Shown here piece after piece: positions 1-7,798 of a DNA stretch of 22,921 nt (its first letter is position 1; each line of letters opens with the position of its first letter). The translations under genes and the position numbers were made by a program. The stretch is taken from positions 1 through 22,921 of the forward strand of contig JBGSYQ010000351.1 of assembly GCA_041750795.1 (NCBI GenBank), given 5' to 3'. This DNA comes from JTS-RE94 sp041750795. GTDB taxonomy: Bacteria > Planctomycetota > Planctomycetia > Pirellulales > PALSA-1355. A model generated the notes under the pieces. The model was given only the letters and a program-made list of their open reading frames with translations, made no database searches and was not told where the DNA came from.

Positions 1-885
1 GTGGCGATGTTCACGACGATTCGCAATCACGAGACGACGCACGTGACGGCGCTGCGCCCGCTGCCGCCGGTGGATCGCGTGGCCACAGCCGCCGAATTGG
101 CCGCATCGCCGTCGGCGGTGGATCAAGTTTCCAGCACCTCGGAGCAGCCGTACCTCTCGCCCGCACGCTTGCAGCAGGGCTATACCATCGTGGTGGTTGG
201 CGTCAACGGCGATAACATGCTCAGCTCCGGTTTGGCGCCGGGGCTTGTCGAGGGGGGGTATCCCGGCGCGGTCGAAGTGGTCGATTGGACCACCGGCTAT
301 TGGCCGCTGTTCCTCTATCACCTGCGCGCCGAACAGCGCCATGAAACCTTTGCGCGGATGATCGCCGACAGGATCGTCTGGTACCAGGCGCAATATCCTG
401 GCCGGCCAGTCAACGTGGTGGGCTATTCGGCCGGCGCGGTCGTGGCCGTCGAATCGCTGGAAGCGCTGCCCGAGGGCGTGGCCATTGATCGCGCGATCCT
501 GCTGGCCGGCGCGATTTCGCCGCTGTACGACCTGCGGACCGCGCTTGCACGATCGCGCGACGGCATTGTCAGTTATTACCAGGCACAAGACGTGGTCGCG
601 CTGTGGGCCGGCACACTGGTGGCCGGCACGGCCGACGGTACGCATTCGCCCTCGGCCGGCGCCATCGGCTTCTGGCTGCCGCCACGCTCCAGCGACGAAG
701 ACCGGCACCTATATCGCGACAAGCTGGTGCAGTTGCCCTACAAGCCGCAAATGGCGCTCAGCGGCAACCTGGGCGGTCACTTTCAATGCGTCAGCCGCCC
801 GTTCGTCGCGCGTTGGATCTCCCCACGCCTTGCCGGCCATCCGGGCGTCGACCTGGCGGAAGCCACCCCGACCGCGCGCCGCTGA
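1..885 (+). CDS. Alpha/beta-hydrolase fold protein (possibly 5'-partial)
   Basis: A 294-residue reading frame opens with GTG at the first base of the window, so the true start could lie upstream, at this GTG, or at the ATG two codons later. No ribosome binding site can be seen. Residues 61-71 form a hydrophobic strand followed by a Gly/Asn turn. Residues 138-146 (NVVGYSAGA) are a clear nucleophile elbow with Ser143 as the probable catalytic serine. Asp197 in AQDVV and His260 in GGHFQ are reasonable candidates for the acid and histidine of the triad. The first 50 residues look disordered, and I see no signal peptide. The substrate cannot be told from sequence: the family includes esterases, lipases and acyltransferases. 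It is followed by a 121-bp gap with a promoter candidate, so it is probably not co-transcribed with the TPR gene. Confidence 0.8.
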   Translation: MAMFTTIRNHETTHVTALRPLPPVDRVATAAELAASPSAVDQVSSTSEQPYLSPARLQQGYTIVVVGVNGDNMLSSGLAPGLVEGGYPGAVEVVDWTTGYWPLFLYHLRAEQRHETFARMIADRIVWYQAQYPGRPVNVVGYSAGAVVAVESLEALPEGVAIDRAILLAGAISPLYDLRTALARSRDGIVSYYQAQDVVALWAGTLVAGTADGTHSPSAGAIGFWLPPRSSDEDRHLYRDKLVQLPYKPQMALSGNLGGHFQCVSRPFVARWISPRLAGHPGVDLAEATPTARR

Positions 886-933
886 CCGGCCGCGGCGTTT
901 TCGCAGTAGAGATGTGCCGTCCCTTCGCGGCGA

Positions 934-962
934 GTGACGCCGGAGCGCTTGACACTTAGAAT
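934..962 (+). promoter_or_regulatory. Candidate sigma-70-type promoter for the TPR/GT9 gene
   Basis: GTGACG at 934-939 (4 of 6 to TTGACA) lies exactly 17 bp from TAGAAT at 957-962 (5 of 6 to TATAAT), and the ATG follows 44 bp downstream. A perfect TTGACA at 949-954 is also present but has no -10 box at a fitting distance. This is pattern matching by eye only. Confidence 0.4.
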
Positions 963-1006
963 GGCGCGTAGCCCTTCGCCGATGAACTTGCTCCACGACC
1001 CGTACA

Positions 1007-2986
1007 ATGACCACCCCCACCGATCCCCTGCAAACGGCCGTTGCCCACCATCAGGCCGGTCGCCTGAACGAGGCGGTGACCATTTACCAGCAGATCCTGT
1101 CGGTCGACCCGCGGCACGCTGACGCCTTGCACTTGTTGGGTGTGGTGGCACATCAGACGGGTCAGCTCGAGCAGGCCATGAAGATGATCACCGGTGCGAT
1201 CCGCATCGACGGCTCTTGCGCGTTGTACCACTTCAATCTTGGCGAGCTTTGCCGCGCGATGGGAAAGCTGCCAGAGGCCAGGAAATCGTACCAGCGGGCT
1301 CTCGAGCTGGACCCGCAATGGGCGCCGGCCTGTTTTGGTCTGGCGATGACGCTTCGTTCCCTGGGCGACACCGCCGGCGCGATCGCCCAATGTCGCAGTG
1401 CATTGGCCATTCAACCGCGCTTTGCCGAGGCCCATCAACTGCTCAACGCCATGCTCGACGGTAAGGCCGACCTGGCCGGCGAGCGCCAGCGGTACGAGCA
1501 ACTCGCGCAGGCCGAGCCGACCGACGTTGCGTCGCTTGCCGAGCAGGCCGTCTTGGCGCGGCAGATCGGCCAGTTCGATCAGGCACGCCGCCTGTACGAG
1601 CAGGCGATCGCCCTGGAACCCAAATCGGCCGAGTTGCACGTTGGGCTGGGCGACTTGGAAGCGGCGCGGTCGCAGTGGCAGCAAGCCATTGCTGCCTATC
1701 AAGCGGCCATTGCCCTGGAGCCAAACTTGGCGATTGCCGAGGGCCACCTGGCCACCGCCTTGCAAGCCGCCGGCGCGGTCGAGGCGGCCCTGGCGCACTA
1801 CCAGCGAGCGGTCGAGCTTTCGCCGCAATACGCTACAGCATACTTCAACCTGGGTACTGCCTTGGATTCACTCGGCCGAAACGAGGAGGCTGCGCGGCAA
1901 TTCGAGGCGGCACTCGGACTCGATCCGTTGTATGTCGACGCCCACGTCAATCTCGGCTGTTACTACCACATGCAGATGGACTTGGAGCGCGCACTGGCGA
2001 GCTACGACCGAGCCGTGGCACTTGCGCCCGATTCGGCCAAGGCGCGCTTCAACCGTGCAATGTGCCTGCTGACCGATGGCAGGTTGCGCGACGGCTGGTC
2101 CGATTACGAATGGCGCATGCGCGTGCCCGGCTTCCCAATGCGTTCGTTCGACCGACCGCTGTGGGACGGCACCACCCTGCACGGCAAGACCCTGCTGGTG
2201 CATGCCGAGCAAGGGCTGGGAGACACGGTGCAGTTTGCACGCTACCTGCCGATGGTGCGGCAGCGCGGCGGACGCGTCGTCCTGCTCGTCGACGCCTCGC
2301 TCGTGCCGCTCTTTGAGCAATCGGGCTTTCAAGACGTGTTCGGGCATCCGCGCGAGTTGCCCGACTTCGACGTGCAGGTACCCCTGATGAGCCTGCCCCA
2401 CGTCTTCGGCACTACGCTGGAAAACATCCCCGTCGAAATTCCCTATTTGTCTGTGGAACCGACTTTGGTCGCCGATTGGCGCAAGCGCCTAAGCGACGTC
2501 ACTGGATTTCGAGTGGGCATCTGCTGGCAAGGCAATCCGTCGCTCGATACCGATCACCTTCGCTCGTTTCCGCTCGCTTCGATGGAGCCGCTGGCGCGCG
2601 TGCCGGGCGTACGCCTGATCAGTTTGCAGCGCGTCGCCGGGCTCGACCAGCTTGCCGGCCTGGCGGGCAGGTTCGACGTCGTCAATCTGGGCCCCGAGTT
2701 CGAAGTCGAAGCTGGCGCGTTCTTCAACGCGGCGGCAGTCATCGCCAACCTGGACCTGGTGATCACGGCCGATACGGCCATCGCTCACCTGGCCGGCGCG
2801 CTGGGAGCGCCGGTTTGGGTGGCGCTCGCGCGGCGGTCGGACTGGCGTTGGCTGCGCCAGCGCGGTGACACGCCCTGGTATCCCGCCATGCGGCTGTTTC
2901 GGCGAGGCGCTTCCGAAGGGTGGCCGCAGCTTTTCGAGCGCATGTCCGGCGAGCTTCAAGTCTTAGCGCAGCGGAAACTCGGATAA
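1007..2986 (+). CDS. TPR-repeat protein with C-terminal GT9-like glycosyltransferase domain
   Basis: The protein has 659 residues. The first ~350 are a run of about nine tetratricopeptide repeats, seen as recurring patterns such as YQRALELDPQWAPACFGLA, YEQAIALEPKSAELHVGLG and FEAALGLDPLYVDAHVNLG. The segment LRDGWSDYEWR then leads into a second domain with HAEQGLGDTVQFARYLP and, at residues 586-595, ITADTAIAHL followed by AGALGAPVWVAL. These are hallmarks of the ADP-heptose/GT9-like fold often joined to TPRs in proteobacteria and planctomycetes. There is no signal peptide, so it probably acts in the cytoplasm. It may add a sugar to a protein or polysaccharide acceptor recognised by the TPRs, but donor and acceptor are unknown. 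The start was chosen at ATG 1007, where the TPR homology begins almost at once. It converges on the queD-like gene. Confidence 0.88.
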   Translation: MTTPTDPLQTAVAHHQAGRLNEAVTIYQQILSVDPRHADALHLLGVVAHQTGQLEQAMKMITGAIRIDGSCALYHFNLGELCRAMGKLPEARKSYQRALELDPQWAPACFGLAMTLRSLGDTAGAIAQCRSALAIQPRFAEAHQLLNAMLDGKADLAGERQRYEQLAQAEPTDVASLAEQAVLARQIGQFDQARRLYEQAIALEPKSAELHVGLGDLEAARSQWQQAIAAYQAAIALEPNLAIAEGHLATALQAAGAVEAALAHYQRAVELSPQYATAYFNLGTALDSLGRNEEAARQFEAALGLDPLYVDAHVNLGCYYHMQMDLERALASYDRAVALAPDSAKARFNRAMCLLTDGRLRDGWSDYEWRMRVPGFPMRSFDRPLWDGTTLHGKTLLVHAEQGLGDTVQFARYLPMVRQRGGRVVLLVDASLVPLFEQSGFQDVFGHPRELPDFDVQVPLMSLPHVFGTTLENIPVEIPYLSVEPTLVADWRKRLSDVTGFRVGICWQGNPSLDTDHLRSFPLASMEPLARVPGVRLISLQRVAGLDQLAGLAGRFDVVNLGPEFEVEAGAFFNAAAVIANLDLVITADTAIAHLAGALGAPVWVALARRSDWRWLRQRGDTPWYPAMRLFRRGASEGWPQLFERMSGELQVLAQRKLG

Positions 2987-2989
2987 GCA

Positions 2990-3008
2990 CCGCCGCGTGG
3001 CGCGGCGG
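2990..3008. terminator. GC-rich hairpin between convergent genes
   Basis: CCGCCGCG and CGCGGCGG pair perfectly over 8 bp around a TGG loop. The hairpin starts 3 bp after the TPR gene's stop and ends 6 bp before the stop of the convergent queD-like gene. There is no T-run on either strand, so a role as an intrinsic terminator is only suggested by its position. Confidence 0.4.
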
Positions 3009-3014
3009 GTCGCG

Positions 3015-3512
3015 TCAGTCGCCCGCCGGATCCAATTCGCAGATGGCGATGTGGCCGAAGCAATCGTCCAACTCCACCGAAACCTGACCGGGCTGGCGAC
3101 CAAGCCTCCCAGTCAGCGCATCGTGTAATCGCCCGGCGATGTATCGCGCCAGCAACTCCGTGGTGGTGTTGGCCAGCGGCAGCAGCACGCAATCGCCCCG
3201 CGGGAAGACCCAGCGGCGGTCCTCGAAGGTCGCTTCCACTTCACGATCGCTCTCCACGACGCGGATCGCCCGATGCTCCGTTGGCAGCAGCACGCGGTGA
3301 TCCAGTGCGTCGACGATCTGCTTGAGCAGGTCGCGCAGGGCAATGAAGTCGACCACGTAGTGATTTTCGTCCAACGGACCGGCAACTTCAGCCGTCACGC
3401 GGTAGTTGTGCCCGTGCAACGGTTCGCAGACGTCGCCGTCGTAAGTGATGAAGTGCGCGGAACTGAAGACCAGGTAGTCTTTCGACATCCGCACGCGATA
3501 GCGATCGGCCAC
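3015..3512 (-). CDS. 6-pyruvoyl tetrahydropterin synthase / QueD-family enzyme
   Basis: The 165-residue protein has the family's zinc and catalytic residues: His20 (SAHF), Cys29 with His33 and His35 in CEPLHGHNY, the Asp71-His72 pair in ALDHRVL, and Glu147 in VSVELDD. The order and spacing match E. coli QueD (Cys27, His31, His33, Asp70, His71). It should act on dihydroneopterin triphosphate, giving 6-carboxy- or 6-pyruvoyl-tetrahydropterin; sequence alone does not say which. It is longer than the usual ~120 residues, with the extra length between residues ~75 and 140. The start is GTG at 3510-3512, preceded by AGGAA at a suitable distance; the ATG eight codons in has no such site. It is last in a unit with the CitG-like and OleB-like genes (46-bp gap), which points to a pterin cofactor role rather than certain queuosine synthesis. 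Confidence 0.88.
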   Translation of the reverse strand: MADRYRVRMSKDYLVFSSAHFITYDGDVCEPLHGHNYRVTAEVAGPLDENHYVVDFIALRDLLKQIVDALDHRVLLPTEHRAIRVVESDREVEATFEDRRWVFPRGDCVLLPLANTTTELLARYIAGRLHDALTGRLGRQPGQVSVELDDCFGHIAICELDPAGD

Positions 3513-3558
3513 GTGGAGTTCCTAAAAAGTTGCAGTGCTCTTTGCGGTGCGCCGCTTC

Positions 3559-4443
3559 CTAATCCGCCAGTCGAAACGGCGCTGTGATTATGCCATCGCG
3601 CAAGGCGGCGAACAAACCGGCGGCCAGCAGGTCGGCCGTCGTGCCGGGATTGCGATGGTGGTCGTCGGCCCGCAGCCAGAAGTCCAAATCGGCCAGGGCC
3701 TCGTAATACGACTCGTCTCCGGGACGACCGGCGGCCAGCACGGCCGCCGCCATGCCCGCGGATTGATGTGCCACGTCGGCGCCGCGCCGCCGCGCAATCA
3801 GGCTGTCCGGAAACTCCGCCATCAATTGCAGGTGTACGTGGACCACCGCCGTTGCAAGCGACAGACCACCGGCCAACGCTTGTTGCAAGTGAGGCACGAC
3901 GAAGTCCAGCACGTGACGAAAACTCTCAACATATTGGCGCGCGACCATGTCGCGCTCGGCGCCCAGCCGCATGGCTGCCAACAGATCCGCCGGCGGCTCG
4001 TCATGCACGTCCGCGGTGTCGCTCTTTCCCAGTCCACCGGGCGCCGCCATGCGGATCGCCGCGTACACGTCGCGGGCGTCCTGGGGCGTGAGCCTTGCCA
4101 GCACCTCGGCAATGCCGCCTGCCAGCGGCGCGGTGCGCGGCACCTTTGCCAATGGCGCCAATAATAAAATCGTGCCCAGGTTCGTGTTCGTGCCCACGGC
4201 GCGGCGTGTCACGTCGACCGCGGCAAGTACGACTTGCCCCAGCGGCAGCTCCACGGCCTCGTCGAAGACGGGTCCGCTCGCCACGGCCGCTACGACGAAA
4301 TCGGGATACGTCGAATCGTCGAAGTCGGCGCCACGATGGACGTTGCCCGGCTTGGGCGCCGTGGCCTCGATAATCGTGGCCAACGCTGCGCACTGTCCGA
4401 TCGATAGCGTTAACTCGCCGGTGGTGGCGTCTCGATCGCTCAT
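3559..4443 (-). CDS. CitG-like (triphosphoribosyl-dephospho-CoA synthase family) protein
   Basis: The 294-residue protein carries the family signature PKPGNVHR at residues 30-37, followed by ADFDDSTYPDF, then TNTNLGTILLLAPL (85-98), a region with RRRGADVAHQSAG, and NPGTTADLLAAGLF near the C-terminus. CitG proper makes the prosthetic group precursor of citrate lyase, but no citrate or malonate decarboxylase subunits are present here. Members of this family without citrate lyase partners are, as I recall, found with tetrahydromethanopterin-linked C1 genes in methylotrophs and planctomycetes; the PTPS-like neighbour fits that. The start is ATG with TAGGAG seven bases upstream. That site overlaps the TAG stop of the upstream hydrolase gene, so translation of the two is probably coupled. 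The exact substrate is unknown. Confidence 0.85.
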   Translation of the reverse strand: MSDRDATTGELTLSIGQCAALATIIEATAPKPGNVHRGADFDDSTYPDFVVAAVASGPVFDEAVELPLGQVVLAAVDVTRRAVGTNTNLGTILLLAPLAKVPRTAPLAGGIAEVLARLTPQDARDVYAAIRMAAPGGLGKSDTADVHDEPPADLLAAMRLGAERDMVARQYVESFRHVLDFVVPHLQQALAGGLSLATAVVHVHLQLMAEFPDSLIARRRGADVAHQSAGMAAAVLAAGRPGDESYYEALADLDFWLRADDHHRNPGTTADLLAAGLFAALRDGIITAPFRLAD

Positions 4444-4453
4444 CGGCTGACTC

Positions 4454-5356
4454 CTAAGAGTGGTCGGCCGCCACGGCCAACGGATGCGCCTGCAAGAACT
4501 GCGTCACCAGCGGCACGATCCGCTCGTGGGCGTCTTCCACGACGTAGTGGCCCGCGTCGGCCAGCCGGTGCACTTCGGCGCCGGGGATGAACGTCAAGAA
4601 TTGCTCGAGAAACTCCGGTGTGAAACACCAGTCGCGCATGCCCCAGACGAACGCCCACGGTCGATCGGCCAGACTCGGCAAACCGCGCTCGATCGCCAGC
4701 AGCGTAGCATAGCTCGGATGCGCCGGCGACATGGGTATATCTTCGACGAACCGATAGATCGCTTGCCGGTTTTGCCAACTGTCGTACGGCGCGAGCAAGC
4801 CGGCGCGCAAGGCCGGCGTCATGCGCTCGTGCTTGCATACGGCCATCCGCAAGGCCGCCCGCGCAAAGCCGTTGAGCCCTTGTACGGCAACTCGGCCAAT
4901 CACCGGGATACGACAAGCCCGAATTCGCCAGGGCATGCGGTTCGATCGGAACGCGGCCGTGTTGAACATCACGAAGCGGGCAAACCGCTCGGGCTCGGCC
5001 AGCGCAGCACCCAGGCCGATCGCGCCCCCCCAATCGTGCGCCAATAGCGTCACGTCGCGCAAATCCAGACGTTGCACCAGCCGCGCCAGGTTGTCGACGT
5101 GCTGCGCCAGCCGGTATGCGTAGTTCCGCGGCTTGTCGCTGCGGCCGCAGCCCATGTGGTCGACCGCGATCACCCGGTAGCGAGGCGCCCAGGCGCGAAT
5201 CAACTCGCGCCAGTAAAACGACCAGGTGGGATTTCCGTGTACGGCCAGCAGCGTTTCACCCGCGCCTTCATCGACGTACGCATAGCGCCGGCCATCGAGC
5301 TCGATAGCTCGCGACTCGAAGGGAAACAGCGTCTGCCAATCCGCATCTGTCGACAT
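4454..5356 (-). CDS. OleB-like / haloalkane-dehalogenase-family alpha/beta hydrolase
   Basis: The 300-residue protein begins at ATG 5354-5356; the reading frame stays open 32 codons further, but that segment lacks homology-like content. It shows HGNPTWSF (40-47) for the oxyanion region, nucleophile Asp108 in AHDWGG (an Asp where esterases have Ser), a probable acid Asp242 in WGMRDW, and catalytic His270 in DAGHYVVEDA. The segments NTAAF, LNGFARAA, YDSWQNR and VEDIP fit my memory of OleB, the beta-lactone decarboxylase of long-chain olefin synthesis, better than that of true dehalogenases. OleA, OleC and OleD are not in the window. A simple haloalkane dehalogenase is the main alternative. It is first in a unit with the CitG-like gene, whose ribosome binding site overlaps this gene's stop codon. 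Confidence 0.82.
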   Translation of the reverse strand: MSTDADWQTLFPFESRAIELDGRRYAYVDEGAGETLLAVHGNPTWSFYWRELIRAWAPRYRVIAVDHMGCGRSDKPRNYAYRLAQHVDNLARLVQRLDLRDVTLLAHDWGGAIGLGAALAEPERFARFVMFNTAAFRSNRMPWRIRACRIPVIGRVAVQGLNGFARAALRMAVCKHERMTPALRAGLLAPYDSWQNRQAIYRFVEDIPMSPAHPSYATLLAIERGLPSLADRPWAFVWGMRDWCFTPEFLEQFLTFIPGAEVHRLADAGHYVVEDAHERIVPLVTQFLQAHPLAVAADHS

Positions 5357-5599
5357 GACGACTCGATTTAAGAACAAGGTCAACCGCACCGTAATATACC
5401 CGCCAGAGCCCGGCGGGGCAGGGGAGCGGCACAGCATTTGCCCCGGCATCACCTGTCGACGCCGCCGAGCGATTGGATTTTCAACGCCGGTGGCTCTACC
5501 ATGAATAATCGGGCCGCGGCGCCCGGCAGATAAGGTAAGATTACATTGCGCGTTGCCGGTCGATTGGGGACCGGCAGCTCAAACCATGATGGAGTTCGC

Positions 5600-7789
5600 G
5601 TGTCCGACCAAGCTTTCCAACCCGAGCATTTCATCAATCGCGAACTGAGCTGGCTGCAATTCAACGCGCGCGTGCTGGAGGAAGCCGAAGACACGTCCAA
5701 TCCGCTGTTGGAACGTTGCAAGTTCCTCGCCATCTTCAGCTCGAACCTGGACGAGTTCTTCATGGTCCGCGTATCGGGACTGCGCGAGCAGGCCTTCGGC
5801 GACGGCGCGCCGCAGGACTATAGCCCCGACGGATTGCGCGCCATCACGCAGTTGCAACTGGTGGCCAATCGTACGCAGGAGTTGGTGGCCGCACAGTATC
5901 GCTGCTGGAACGAGTCGGTGCGCCCGGCGCTCGAGGCCGAGGGCATTCGCCTCTTGGCGCACGACCAGTTGGACGAAGTGCAGCTCGAGGCGCTCGATCG
6001 CTTCTTCCGCGAACGCGCCTTCCCGATTCTCACGCCGATGGCGATCGACCCCAGCCATCCCAGCCCACATTTCCACAATCGTCAGCTTTACCTGGGGGCG
6101 ATGCTTTCGCGGCGCAGCGGCTTGGGGCCGAAGCAACTGTTTGCGGTGGTGCAATTGCCGCAGGTATTGCCGCGGTTCGTGTCGCTGGGGTCCGAGGACA
6201 AGTCGACGTTCATCCTGCTGGAGGATGCCATTTCCGCCCGGCTGCCCGAGTTGTTCGGCGGCTTCGAAGTGTTGCACTCGGCCACCTTTCGCATCACGCG
6301 CGACAGCGACATCGAGTTGTTGGAGCAGGAATCCGACGACATGCTGCGGCTGATCGAAGAGCGTTTGAAGGCGCGGCAGCGCGGCGACGCCGTCCGCCTG
6401 GAAGTGGGCACCGGCGCCAACGAAGAGCTGGTCCGCAAGATCATCGACGAAGAGTCGCTGCGCGACGCCGCCGCCGAGGGTCCGGTCGAGAAATACAGCG
6501 AAGTCTATCGCATCTCCGGTCCCTTGGACCTGACCGGCCTGACGGAACTGACCGAGGTGCCCGATCGGGACGAGCTGCGCGCCAAAGCCTTCACGCCCCA
6601 GGTGGCGCGCGACCTGCAGTCGCGCCGCGGCGAAGACCTGTTCGGGGTGATCGCCAGGCACGACCTGCTGTTGCACCATCCCTTCGATTCGTTCGACCCC
6701 GTGGTCGAGTTCGTCAATGCCGCGGCCAAGGACCCCAAGGTGCTGGCCATCAAGCAGACGCTCTATCGCATCACGGCCGATTCGCCCATCACCCGGGCGT
6801 TGATGCTGGCGGCCGACAACGGCAAGCACGTCACCGCGCTGGTGGAGCTGAAGGCACGCTTCGACGAGGAGCGCAACGTCGGTTGGGCTCGGCAAATGGA
6901 GCGCTCGGGCGTCCACGTGGTGTTCGGCTTCCTCGACTTGAAAACGCACTGCAAGTTGTCGCTGGTGGTCCGCCAAGAGGGCAACTCGCTCAAGCGATAC
7001 GTACACCTGGGCACCGGCAACTACAATCAGATTACGGCCCGGCTGTACACTGATTTCGGATACTTCACCGCCGACGAAAGCATTGGGGACGACGCGTCGG
7101 CGCTGTTCAACCTGCTCACTGGATACTCCCAAGGCCATCACTGGCAGAAGCTGGTCGTCGCGCCCGAGGATCTGCACCGACGCACGATGCAGTTGATCGA
7201 AGAGCAGACCGAAAGAGCCAAGGCCGGCCGCCCCTCGCGCATCTTCGCCAAGCTCAACTCGCTGGTCGACTATCGCATCATCGAGGCGCTCTATCGGGCC
7301 AGCCAGGCCGGCGTGCCCGTCGAGCTTTTGGTGCGCGGCATCTGCTGCTTGAAACCGGGGCTTCCGGGCATCTCCGAAAACATCCGCGTCACCAGCATCG
7401 TCGATCGTTTCCTGGAGCACAGCCGGCTGTACGTCTTCAGCCCGGACGACGAGGCCCGGGTGTTCTTTTCGAGCGCCGACTGGATGCCGCGCAATTTCCA
7501 CCGCCGCGTGGAGGTGATGTTCCCCATCGAAGCGCCCGACCTGAAGGATCGCATCTTGAACGAAGTGATTCCGATCTACCGCCGCGACAATCAGCGGACC
7601 AGGCTGCTTCAGCCCGACGGCACCTACGTCCGCATCGAGCCGGGGCCCGGCGAGGAACCTCACCGCGCGCAAGTCGAGTTCTTGCAGGTTGGCGATGGGG
7701 CATCGGGCCAAACCGCCATGGCAGACGGCGCCAGCAACGGCTCGTTGCAGGCGCGCGCTTTTGCCCATGATCCGGCCGGCACCGGCTGA
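5600..7789 (+). CDS. ppk1: Polyphosphate kinase 1
   Basis: This enzyme reversibly transfers the gamma phosphate of ATP to growing polyphosphate chains. The 729-residue protein starts with the typical INRELSWLQFN followed by FSSNLDEFFMVRV. The two conserved histidines are at residue 450 (LKTHCKL) and residue 607 (DRFLEHSR). Both sit exactly 15 positions after E. coli His435 and His592, a strong internal check. Length is near the family norm (~690-730). The start chosen is GTG 5600 with GGAG five bases upstream; a TTG 54 bases earlier keeps the frame open but has no such site. The C-terminal ~40 residues are low-complexity and variable. It converges with the HD-domain gene at 9 bp, and is divergent from the OleB-like unit across 243 bp that should contain both promoters. 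Confidence 0.96.
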   Translation: MSDQAFQPEHFINRELSWLQFNARVLEEAEDTSNPLLERCKFLAIFSSNLDEFFMVRVSGLREQAFGDGAPQDYSPDGLRAITQLQLVANRTQELVAAQYRCWNESVRPALEAEGIRLLAHDQLDEVQLEALDRFFRERAFPILTPMAIDPSHPSPHFHNRQLYLGAMLSRRSGLGPKQLFAVVQLPQVLPRFVSLGSEDKSTFILLEDAISARLPELFGGFEVLHSATFRITRDSDIELLEQESDDMLRLIEERLKARQRGDAVRLEVGTGANEELVRKIIDEESLRDAAAEGPVEKYSEVYRISGPLDLTGLTELTEVPDRDELRAKAFTPQVARDLQSRRGEDLFGVIARHDLLLHHPFDSFDPVVEFVNAAAKDPKVLAIKQTLYRITADSPITRALMLAADNGKHVTALVELKARFDEERNVGWARQMERSGVHVVFGFLDLKTHCKLSLVVRQEGNSLKRYVHLGTGNYNQITARLYTDFGYFTADESIGDDASALFNLLTGYSQGHHWQKLVVAPEDLHRRTMQLIEEQTERAKAGRPSRIFAKLNSLVDYRIIEALYRASQAGVPVELLVRGICCLKPGLPGISENIRVTSIVDRFLEHSRLYVFSPDDEARVFFSSADWMPRNFHRRVEVMFPIEAPDLKDRILNEVIPIYRRDNQRTRLLQPDGTYVRIEPGPGEEPHRAQVEFLQVGDGASGQTAMADGASNGSLQARAFAHDPAGTG

Positions 7790-7798
7790 TCCGCTTGC

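Noticed and set aside
949..954. Perfect TTGACA before the TPR gene
   Set aside because: No -10-like hexamer at 16-18 bp downstream; the GTGACG-17-TAGAAT pair fits better.
5546..5599. Upstream TTG start for polyphosphate kinase
   Set aside because: The GTG at 5600 has GGAG at the right distance, and family homology starts only after it.
5579..7768. A 729-codon open frame antisense to polyphosphate kinase
   Set aside because: It is the high-GC mirror of ppk1. The sense frame has both catalytic histidines at the expected positions; the antisense product has no recognisable motif.
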